DNA of 8,048 nt, taken from assembly GCA_958436045.1 (NCBI GenBank), contig CAUBIP010000072.1, forward strand, positions 1-8,048, read 5' to 3'. The notes under the pieces were generated by a model, which made no database searches, was not told where the DNA came from, and saw only the letters and a list, made by a program, of their open reading frames with translations. The translations under genes were made by a program, and so were the position numbers. Positions within the stretch are counted from its first letter, which is position 1. The number at the start of each line of letters is the position of its first letter. This DNA is from an uncultured Oscillospiraceae bacterium. Lineage in GTDB: Bacteria; Bacillota; Clostridia; Oscillospirales; Oscillospiraceae. Shown in pieces: positions 1 to 5,842 of the stretch.

Positions 1-63
1 GAAGCCGTTGTTCATGGCGAAGGTGTGCAGGGTGGGGATGTAGAACGCCTCGTCGATGGCCAT
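1..63 (-). CDS. 5' end of an unrecognised gene (partial, leaves the window)
   Basis: The first 21 codons of a minus-strand gene run off the window at base 1. The visible peptide begins MAIDEAFYIPTLHTFAMNNG. The ATG lies two bases past the pepF stop codon. A Shine-Dalgarno GGAGG sits ten bases upstream of the ATG, inside the last codons of pepF, so translation is probably coupled to pepF and the gene is likely the next member of the same operon. The peptide is not a typical signal peptide or membrane segment. I do not recognise the family from this fragment. The reading frame is certain only for the visible codons; the RBS and tight spacing are the main support. Confidence 0.7.
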   Translation of the reverse strand, partial: MAIDEAFYIPTLHTFAMNNGF

Positions 64-65
64 GG

Positions 66-1856
66 TCAAAGCGCCTCCATTTCATCGAGCAGCTGGCCGA
101 AGAGGTCCAGCGCCTGCTGCACCGGCGCGGGGCTGCTCATATCGACCCCGGCAATCTTCAAAAGGTCGATGGGGTCCTGGCTGCAGCCGCCGGACAAAAA
201 GCGCAGATAATCCTCCACCGCGGGCTTGCCCTCCCGCAGAATGCGCCGCGAGAGCGCAATGGCCGCGGCATAGCCGGTGGCGTACTGGAAGACGTAGTAG
301 TTGTAGTAAAAATGCGGGATGCGGGCCCACTCCAGGGCGATGGCCGGGTCGATCACGATGCCGTCGCCGAAATACTGCCGGTTCAGGGCCAGATACTCCT
401 GGCAGAGCCGCTCCGCGGTCAGCGCCTGGCCCGCCTGGTTCAGCTTCCCCAGCAGCAGCTCAAACTCGGCAAACATCGTCTGCCGGTACAGTGTCCCCTT
501 AAACTGCTCCAGGAAGTGGTTGAGAAGATACGCCCGCTGCTGCTTATCACTCGTGCGGGAGAGCAGATGCTCCATCAGCAGCGCCTCGTTGCACGTCGAG
601 GCGACTTCTGCGACGAAAATCACATAGTCGGCATAGACGACGGGCTGCGTCCGGTTGGAGAGGTAGGAGTGGATGGCGTGGCCCATCTCGTGGGCCAGGG
701 TGAACTGGCTGTCCAGCGTGCCGGTGTAATTCAGCAGGACGTAGGGGTGCACCCGGGCCCCGGCGGAGTAGGCGCCGGAGCGCTTGCCGGGGTTCTCATA
801 GACGTCGATCCACCGGTTCTGGAAGCCCTCCTGCAAAATTTTGCCGTAGGCCTCGCCCAGCGGGGCCAGGGCCTGGGCGACGGTCTGCTTCGCCTGGTCA
901 AAGTCGATGCGCTGCGCCGGGCCCTGGGCCAGGGGGGCGTAGAGATCATACATGTGCAGCTCGTCGACCCCCAGCTTTTCCTTCCGCAGGCGGACATAGC
1001 GGTGCAGCTTGTCCAGATTCTCGTGGACCGTCTTTATCAGGTTCTCATAGACGCTGACCGGCACATGGGTGCTGTCCAGCGCGGCCTCCAGCGGCGATGC
1101 ATAGCGGCGGCTGGCGGCAAAAAACTGCAGCTGCTTGACCTGGGCCGCCAGGACGGCAGCGCAGGTATTCTGCACGCCGCCATAGACCTGGTACATGGCG
1201 GTAAAGGCGTTTTTGCGCAGCGTGCGGTCCGTGCTTTCCAGATAGCTGACATAGGTCCCCTGGGTCAGCGGGTGCGCTGCGCCCGCGGCGTCCTGGACAT
1301 CGGGAAACGTCAGGTCCGCGTCTGCCAGCATGGAATAGATCGTATCCGGCGCGTTTGCCATCTCCCCGGCGGCGGCCAGCAGCCGCTCCTCTGCCTTGGA
1401 GAGCGTATGGGCCTTCTGGCGGCGGATGTTATAGATATGCCAGCGGTAGACCTCCAGCGCCGGGCACTGGCGGTAATCGTCCTCCAGCGTCTCGTCCGGC
1501 AGCTCCAGCAGCTCCGGCGTGATAAACGCTGCGGCGGCGGAGAGCTCGACCCAGGCGGCGGTGATGCGGCTGACCAGCTCCTGGTTCGCGCCGATGCGGG
1601 TGTCCTCATCGCTGCGGCGCTGGGCGTAATTGGCCAGCTTGTCCAGCAGGACCGAGAGGGTGTCGTCCAGCTGCAGCAGCGCCAGCAGCTGGTCCGCCGA
1701 GGTCGTGAAGACGCCGGAGAACCCGGCGAGCTTGCCCGTCAGCGCTTTTAATTCGGCCAGGTCCCGCTCCCAGTCGGCGGGGGTGGCGTAGAGGTCCTCC
1801 AGCGCCCAGCAATTGGCCGGGTCCTGCTGGCTGCGGTCTAAAATCTTGTGTTCCAT
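66..1856 (-). CDS. pepF: Oligoendopeptidase F, M3-family zinc metallopeptidase
   Basis: This is a cytoplasmic zinc endopeptidase that cleaves short peptides, in the M3B (PepF) family. The 596 residues match the usual length of about 600. The helical oligopeptidase F N-terminal region covers roughly residues 1-200. The catalytic M3 domain follows, with the zinc motif HEMGH at 389-393 (H389 and H393 ligands, E390 catalytic) and the third ligand E417 in FVAEVAST. The C-terminal motif HFYYNYYVFQYATG (515-528) is the conserved His/Tyr segment that binds substrate in this family. AGGAGG lies four bases before the ATG, and the era stop codon is 11 bases upstream, so it reads as part of the era operon. 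It is not a usual member of the phoH-era cluster and may serve general peptide turnover. All catalytic residues are present. The family assignment is firm; the physiological substrate is unknown. Confidence 0.96.
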   Translation of the reverse strand: MEHKILDRSQQDPANCWALEDLYATPADWERDLAELKALTGKLAGFSGVFTTSADQLLALLQLDDTLSVLLDKLANYAQRRSDEDTRIGANQELVSRITAAWVELSAAAAFITPELLELPDETLEDDYRQCPALEVYRWHIYNIRRQKAHTLSKAEERLLAAAGEMANAPDTIYSMLADADLTFPDVQDAAGAAHPLTQGTYVSYLESTDRTLRKNAFTAMYQVYGGVQNTCAAVLAAQVKQLQFFAASRRYASPLEAALDSTHVPVSVYENLIKTVHENLDKLHRYVRLRKEKLGVDELHMYDLYAPLAQGPAQRIDFDQAKQTVAQALAPLGEAYGKILQEGFQNRWIDVYENPGKRSGAYSAGARVHPYVLLNYTGTLDSQFTLAHEMGHAIHSYLSNRTQPVVYADYVIFVAEVASTCNEALLMEHLLSRTSDKQQRAYLLNHFLEQFKGTLYRQTMFAEFELLLGKLNQAGQALTAERLCQEYLALNRQYFGDGIVIDPAIALEWARIPHFYYNYYVFQYATGYAAAIALSRRILREGKPAVEDYLRFLSGGCSQDPIDLLKIAGVDMSSPAPVQQALDLFGQLLDEMEAL

Positions 1857-1867
1857 GGTGCCTCCTG

Positions 1868-2761
1868 TCAGCGGTCTTGGTGATAGCCGAAGTTGCGGAT
1901 GAGGTTCGGGTTATCCCGCCAGTTTTCCTTGACCTTGACCCAGGTCTGCAGGTAAATTTTCGCGCCCAAAAAGCGCTCACAGTCATGCCGGGCCATGGTG
2001 CTGATCTTTTTCAGCATCGCGCCCTGCTTGCCGATGATAATGCCCTTGTGGCTGGCCTTCTCGCAGTAGATCGTCGCGTCGATCTCGATGACGCCGTCGT
2101 CCCGCTCCGAGAATTTCGTGATCTCGACGGCGGTCCCGTGGGGGATCTCCCGCTCCAGGTTCCAGAGCATCTTCTCCCGGATGATCTCCGCGACGATCTG
2201 GCGCTCCGGCTGGTCGGTGATCATATCGTCCGGGAAGAGCTGCGGGCCGGGGACAGCGTAGCGGTCCAGCTCCTGCAGCAGCTCCTGCAGCCCGTCGCGC
2301 CGCTTGGCGCTGATGGGGATGCATGCGTCGAAGGGGTAAAGGTCCTGGTAGGAGGCGATGACCTCCAGCAGCGTGTCCTTTTCCACGGTGTCGATCTTGT
2401 TGATGACCAGCAGCGCCGGGGCGTTCTGCTTGTGCAGCTGGGCAATGAGCGCCTGCTCCTGCTTGCCCGCCCCCGCGATGGGCTCGACGATCAGAATGAC
2501 CGCGTCGACATCGCTGACCGACTCATTCACGACGCCGACCATGTAGTCCCCCAGCTTTGTCCGGGGCTTGTGGAAGCCCGGCGTGTCGAGGAAGACGAAC
2601 TGGGTATCGCCCCGGTTCAGGATGGCGGAAATGCGGTTGCGCGTCGTCTGCGGCTTGTTGGAGACGATGGCGATCTTTTCGCCCACCAGGGCGTTGAGCA
2701 GGGTGGATTTGCCGACATTCGGCCGCCCTGCAATGGTGATCATAGCGGATTTTTCGATCAT
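1868..2761 (-). CDS. era: GTPase Era, 30S ribosomal subunit assembly
   Basis: Era is an essential GTPase that binds the 3' end of 16S rRNA and assists 30S maturation. The 297 residues match the family's usual length of about 300. The GTPase domain shows G1 GRPNVGKS (12-19), switch I PQTTRN with T40, G3 DTPG (59-62), G4 NKID (121-124) and G5 SAKRR (151-155). The KH domain follows, with its GxxG loop GKQG at 244-247 in IIIGKQGAMLKK. The ending WRDNPNLIRNFGY is typical of Era. The start is supported by AAGGAG seven bases before the ATG, overlapping the ybeY stop codon. A later in-frame Met at codon 7 lacks such an RBS. It is downstream of ybeY, another rRNA-processing gene, and upstream of pepF. 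The usual downstream neighbour recO is not here but on the opposite arm of the window. Confidence 0.98.
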   Translation of the reverse strand: MIEKSAMITIAGRPNVGKSTLLNALVGEKIAIVSNKPQTTRNRISAILNRGDTQFVFLDTPGFHKPRTKLGDYMVGVVNESVSDVDAVILIVEPIAGAGKQEQALIAQLHKQNAPALLVINKIDTVEKDTLLEVIASYQDLYPFDACIPISAKRRDGLQELLQELDRYAVPGPQLFPDDMITDQPERQIVAEIIREKMLWNLEREIPHGTAVEITKFSERDDGVIEIDATIYCEKASHKGIIIGKQGAMLKKISTMARHDCERFLGAKIYLQTWVKVKENWRDNPNLIRNFGYHQDR

Positions 2762-2772
2762 GCTTGCGCTCC

Positions 2773-3267
2773 TTATCTCTCTAAAACGATCTCGGCCATG
2801 ATGGCCTCTTCCCGGGCGCGCATCTGCTTTTTCATGGGGCCCTCGTCCAGATGGTCATACCCCAGCAGATGCAGCACGGAGTGGACGGTCAGATAGCCCA
2901 GCTCCCGCTGTACCGAGTGCCCGTATTCCTTCGCCTGGGCCCGGACCCGCTCCAGGGAGATGGCCATATCCCCCAGGGGGACAAGCCCCGTGGCCGGGTC
3001 GGCTTTTGCGGCAAAGTCCGCCGGCAGCTGGCCGGGGGTGAAGTGGAACATGGGGAAGGAGAGCACGTCCGTCGCCCGGTCGATCTGCCGCTGGGCCTGG
3101 TTGATGGCGCGGATACCGTCGTCATCGGTGATGAGGACGCTTATTTCGCACGCCGCCGGGACATGCTCCTGTGCCAGTGCGGTGCGGATGCATTTTTTGA
3201 GGTACAAGCTCAGGCTGAGCCGCCGCAGCGAGCGGGCCTGGAATGCGATGATAATTTTATGTTTCAT
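2773..3267 (-). CDS. ybeY: Endoribonuclease YbeY, rRNA maturation factor
   Basis: YbeY is a single-strand-specific metal-dependent endoribonuclease needed for 16S rRNA 3'-end maturation and ribosome quality control. The protein has 164 residues, normal for the family. The metal-binding signature reads HSVLHLLGYDH at 129-139, giving the three histidines H129, H133 and H139 in H-x3-H-x5-H. The commonest form has Gly at the second position; here it is Ser. The conserved Arg (R60) and TDVLSFP (66-72) are present, as is LGDMAIS (98-104). The ATG overlaps the phoH stop codon as ATGA, and the local SD is only a weak AAGGGG, so translation is probably coupled to phoH. Era follows after two bases. In many Clostridia a 7TM-HD gene (pgpH/yqfF) lies between phoH and ybeY; it is absent here. 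Confidence 0.96.
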   Translation of the reverse strand: MKHKIIIAFQARSLRRLSLSLYLKKCIRTALAQEHVPAACEISVLITDDDGIRAINQAQRQIDRATDVLSFPMFHFTPGQLPADFAAKADPATGLVPLGDMAISLERVRAQAKEYGHSVQRELGYLTVHSVLHLLGYDHLDEGPMKKQMRAREEAIMAEIVLER

Positions 3268-4271
3268 ACGGTCCCCTTCTTCTTTGCGTGATATGTTTTC
3301 GGCGGCAGCTTGCCCGACGGGCGGCGCTGCTCGAAGCTGTCGTAGGCGGCGACGATCCTTTGCACCAGGGCGTGCCGGACGACGTCGCTGGCGCCCAGGC
3401 GGCAGATGGCGATATCCGGGATATGCTCCAGCACCCGCACCGCGTCCTTCAGGCCGCTGGTCTTGTCCGCCGGGAGGTCGATCTGGGTGATATCGCCGGT
3501 GATGACGATCTTGGAGTTGAAGCCCAGGCGGGTCAGGAACATTTTCATCTGCTCCCGGGTCGTATTCTGGGCCTCGTCGAGGATGATAAAGCTGTCGTCC
3601 AGCGTGCGGCCGCGCATGTAGGCCAGCGGCGCGACCTCGATATTGCCCCGCTCAAGATATTTGAGATAGGTCTCCGAGCCCAGCATATCAAACAGCGCGT
3701 CATACAGCGGGCGCAGGTAAGGGTCGACCTTGTTCTGCAGATCGCCGGGCAAAAAGCCCAGACGCTCGCCCGCCTCGACGGCGGGGCGGGTCAGGATGAT
3801 CCGGTTGACCTCCTTGGCCCGGAAGGCGGCTACGGCGGCGGCCACGGCAAGATACGTCTTGCCCGTGCCCGCCGGGCCGACGCCGACGGTGATGGTGTTG
3901 TGAAAAATGGCCTTGACATAGTTCTCCTGCCCGAGGGTCTTGGCCCGGATGGGCTTACCCTTGGCCGTGATGCAGATGACGTCCTTCGACATCTGCCGGA
4001 CCTGGTCCGCCGTGCCGTTGCGCACCTGCTCGATCAGATAGCGGACCTTCTGCTCGTCGATATCCTCGCCCTTGGAGGCAAGCTCCAGCAGCAGCTCAAT
4101 GGCGCGGGCCGCCTGGAGCACCGGCTCATCGTCCCCGGAGACCTTGAGCTCTGTCCCCCGGTTGACGACCCGGACCTGGAACGCCTCCTCGATCTTCTTG
4201 ATATTCTCGTCAAAGGAGCCGAAGACGCTGATGACCTGCTCGATGCGCTCGGCGTTAATGACCTGTTCCAT
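3264..4271 (-). CDS. phoH: PhoH-like P-loop ATPase
   Basis: This is a cytoplasmic P-loop NTPase of the PhoH/PhoL (YbeZ) family, which is usually encoded beside ybeY and is thought to act with it on RNA. The 335 residues match the usual length of about 320-350. An N-terminal region of about 100 residues (with VVNRGTELKVSG near 35-46) precedes the ATPase domain. Walker A GPAGTGKT is at 132-139, Walker B FIILDEAQN has D232 and E233, and a VITGD sensor segment lies near 256-260. The C-terminal signature DVVRHALVQRIVAAY (296-310) is present. The start ATG follows GGAGGAAG by about nine bases and overlaps the end of yqfD by 17 bases. The exact biochemical role of PhoH proteins is unsettled; RNA-helicase-like activity has been proposed. 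A possible vegetative promoter lies upstream inside yqfD. Confidence 0.96.
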   Translation of the reverse strand: MEQVINAERIEQVISVFGSFDENIKKIEEAFQVRVVNRGTELKVSGDDEPVLQAARAIELLLELASKGEDIDEQKVRYLIEQVRNGTADQVRQMSKDVICITAKGKPIRAKTLGQENYVKAIFHNTITVGVGPAGTGKTYLAVAAAVAAFRAKEVNRIILTRPAVEAGERLGFLPGDLQNKVDPYLRPLYDALFDMLGSETYLKYLERGNIEVAPLAYMRGRTLDDSFIILDEAQNTTREQMKMFLTRLGFNSKIVITGDITQIDLPADKTSGLKDAVRVLEHIPDIAICRLGASDVVRHALVQRIVAAYDSFEQRRPSGKLPPKTYHAKKKGTV

Positions 4272-5466
4272 ATGTGCTTGCTTCCTCCGTATACAGCGCC
4301 GCCGGTTCGCTTCTGGCGATCATCTCCCGGCACCAGGCTGTGGTGTGGAGGGTGTAGACGCCGCCGGCGGCTTCTTTCTCTTCCCGGGTGCTTTCCAGCT
4401 GCCCGGCGATCATGCTGGCCTGCAGCTGCCGCCTTGCCGCATCGCGCAGCAGCGGCCAGGCGTCCTCCTCCGCAAGTGTGGCCTGCTCCGGCGTATAGGG
4501 CCGGAAGGTCTGGACGGTGATGCCGATGGGCAGCGTGTAGCCGCCGGGCAGGGTCAGCATTTTTTCAGATTCTATTTTATCACAACAGGCGGCGGAAATT
4601 CCACTCCTTCCGAAGATTTTTATTCTTTTTCTTCCCAGGTTCAGCCAAATGCAGCGCTTGGCCCGGCCGCCGGGCAGCTTTTTTGTGACCGCGGCGGGCA
4701 GCTTGGCTGTGATCTTGTGCTGGGTCTGGGCGTAGATTTCGCCGTAGGCGCGGGTGGCCTGGATGCGGCCGTCCCAGTCGCAGTAGCCGGAGACGAGCAG
4801 CTGCCCCTGCCGCACGGCCTGCCCCGGCGCGCACTGGGCCGCGCCGCTGTAGACCTGCACCTGCGAGATCACCCCGTCGCGGGCGGCGACGAGATTCGTC
4901 ACCTCCCGCTTGGAGATCACGCGGTCTGCCGCCGTCCGTTCCGAGACGAGGACCGTCGCCCTCCCGCCAGAGCAGTTGACGGCCAGCCATTGCAGTGCCG
5001 GGATGCGCAGGAGCATCTTGTTTTTGATCTCCCGGTTCGAGAGACCCGGCCCCCACGTCCCGAAGCGGACGCCGATGTTATCCAGCTCCTGCAAAATCTG
5101 CGCCGTCGGGACCGTGACATTGCCCTGGACCTCCAGCGTCCAGATAAAATTCGGCAGGACCAGGATCCCGCCCAGAAGCAGCGCAAGGCTCACCAGCAGC
5201 ATCGGCCGCCGGACAAGGCCGCCGTAGCGGTGGGCAAAGCCGTGCCGCGCCAGGCAGCGTGCCTGGCATTGGCAGCCCCGGGCGGTCTGCACCGCCGCGG
5301 CAAGGTCCCGGGTGAGGACGCTGCATTGCAGCGTGTAGGCGTCCGGCGCAGCCAGGTCCCAGAACCCGACGCCGCAGCCCAGAAATCGGTTCAGGCACCG
5401 GCTGGGCTCGACACCGGTGATCTCCAGGCGGCAGTGGCCCCGGAGGAAGGCGACGAGCCGCATCAT
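4255..5466 (-). CDS. yqfD: Sporulation protein YqfD
   Basis: YqfD is a conserved membrane protein of endospore formers, expressed under SigE in the B. subtilis mother cell; its molecular function is not known. The 403 residues match the family's usual 390-400. A cytoplasmic N-terminal domain (about 1-85) ends in a basic stretch (RRP), followed by one transmembrane segment at about 88-108 (MLLVSLALLLGGILVLP). The remaining ~300 residues should be external. They begin LEVQGNVTVPTAQILQEL, a segment resembling POTRA-type domains. The ATG overlaps the yqfC stop codon (ATGA), with GGAGG seven bases upstream inside yqfC. The N-terminal domain holds seven cysteines (12, 24, 31, 48, 65, 67, 71), including CQCQARC. 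That seems more than usual for YqfD, judged from memory. The yqfC-yqfD-phoH order and the membrane topology make the assignment secure. Confidence 0.92.
   Translation of the reverse strand: MMRLVAFLRGHCRLEITGVEPSRCLNRFLGCGVGFWDLAAPDAYTLQCSVLTRDLAAAVQTARGCQCQARCLARHGFAHRYGGLVRRPMLLVSLALLLGGILVLPNFIWTLEVQGNVTVPTAQILQELDNIGVRFGTWGPGLSNREIKNKMLLRIPALQWLAVNCSGGRATVLVSERTAADRVISKREVTNLVAARDGVISQVQVYSGAAQCAPGQAVRQGQLLVSGYCDWDGRIQATRAYGEIYAQTQHKITAKLPAAVTKKLPGGRAKRCIWLNLGRKRIKIFGRSGISAACCDKIESEKMLTLPGGYTLPIGITVQTFRPYTPEQATLAEEDAWPLLRDAARRQLQASMIAGQLESTREEKEAAGGVYTLHTTAWCREMIARSEPAALYTEEASTYGTGH
4574..4603 (-). promoter_or_regulatory. Possible internal promoter in yqfD for phoH-ybeY-era
   Basis: On the minus strand TGATAAAAT (4582-4574) forms an extended -10 (TG-n-TAAAAT). 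TGGAAT lies 18 bases further upstream (4603-4598), only three of six matches to TTGACA. It sits in an AT-rich patch of about 80 bases inside otherwise GC-rich yqfD, roughly 300 bases before phoH. It would give housekeeping genes a vegetative start independent of the sporulation promoter. The AT-rich patch may also simply encode the Lys/Ile-rich segment there. Confidence 0.3.
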
Positions 5467-5744
5467 GGCACGACCTCCAGCTCCACCGCGGCGATGCGCC
5501 CGGCGATGACGAGCCGCGCCGGGTTCATTCGGGTGATCTCCAGCCCGCTGCCCCGGACCAGGGCGAAGCCGCCCCGGATGCGGACGCGGATCTCCTCCGG
5601 GTCATAGCCGCCGATGCCCCGGTGCCCATAGACGGTCAGCTCCCGGTTCGAGGCCAGCACCAGCTGGGCCTCCAGCGGCATCAGGTCCGGCGGCAGGTCC
5701 AGCTTCTGCCGCACGCGGGAAAATACGGATGTCTCCTGTTTCAA
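5463..5744 (-). CDS. yqfC: Sporulation protein YqfC (YabP/YqfC family), TTG start
   Basis: This is a small beta-rich sporulation protein of the YabP/YqfC family, always next to yqfD; SigE controls it in B. subtilis. The family pattern is visible: a basic N-terminus, LDLPPDLMPLEAQLVLASNR, a central YGHRGIGGYDPEEIRVR strand/turn, then GSGLEITRMNPARLVIAGRI. The longest frame begins with GTG at 5753, but that GTG lies inside a near-perfect Shine-Dalgarno sequence, GAGGTGAT (5756-5749). That SD places a TTG at 5744-5742 eight bases downstream of GAGG. I therefore start the gene at the TTG, giving 93 residues beginning MKQETSVFSR instead of 96. The stop codon overlaps the yqfD start by four bases. 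It is the first gene of the leftward operon and lies just downstream of a SigE-like promoter. Confidence 0.88.
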   Translation of the reverse strand: MKQETSVFSRVRQKLDLPPDLMPLEAQLVLASNRELTVYGHRGIGGYDPEEIRVRIRGGFALVRGSGLEITRMNPARLVIAGRIAAVELEVVP

Positions 5745-5748
5745 TGCA

Positions 5749-5756
5749 ATCACCTC
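5749..5756 (-). promoter_or_regulatory. Ribosome binding site that decides the yqfC start
   Basis: On the minus strand GAGGTGAT matches eight consecutive bases of the complement of the 16S rRNA 3' end (GGAGGTGATC). The spacing from GAGG to the TTG at 5744 is eight bases, close to ideal. The alternative GTG start overlaps this sequence and so could not use it. Confidence 0.75.
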
Positions 5757-5764
5757 GCAAGGCT

Positions 5765-5790
5765 AGTCTATGGCCCGGCGGCATGAATCT
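5765..5790 (-). promoter_or_regulatory. SigE-like promoter for the yqfC operon
   Basis: On the minus strand a -10 box CATAGACT (5772-5765) matches seven of eight bases of the SigE consensus CATACAMT. A -35-like AGATT (5790-5786) lies 13 bases upstream, against the consensus ATATT. The predicted transcription start, near 5758, falls just before the ribosome binding site, giving a very short leader. In B. subtilis yqfCD belongs to the SigE regulon, which supports the reading. The -35 is only a partial match, and the SigE consensus is borrowed from Bacillus. Confidence 0.55.
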
Positions 5791-5808
5791 TTCCCGGGGC
5801 CATATACT
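5783..5808 (+). promoter_or_regulatory. SigE-like promoter for ylbJ
   Basis: On the plus strand CATATACT (5801-5808) matches seven of eight bases of the SigE -10 consensus. The -35 region 13 bases upstream (ATGAA at 5783-5787) is a poor match, and no SigA -35 lies at the right distance for the embedded TATACT. The predicted start near 5815 gives a leader of about 28 bases before the ylbJ ATG at 5843. ylbJ is SigE-dependent in B. subtilis. This element and the leftward promoter share the segment 5783-5790 between their divergent -10 boxes. Confidence 0.45.
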
Positions 5809-5842
5809 TTTCCCAAGCGACAGGGGACAAGGAGGGGCGCGG

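Noticed and set aside
312..1751. Long plus-strand open frame of 479 codons opposite pepF
   Set aside because: It lies antisense to a well-conserved gene with intact catalytic motifs. Its product is Gly/Val/Gln/Leu-rich with no domain. It arises from the strong GC bias at third codon positions.
1877..4520. Plus-strand open frames of 339 and 410 codons opposite era, phoH and yqfD
   Set aside because: Both cross gene boundaries on the other strand, are rich in Asp/Val/Leu/Gly/Arg and lack recognisable motifs; they are shadows of the true genes.
5729..5842. N-terminal extension of ylbJ to an ATG at 5729
   Set aside because: It would overlap the start of yqfC and both promoter elements and lacks a good RBS, whereas ATG 5843 has GGAGGGG just upstream and begins the hydrophobic protein as expected.
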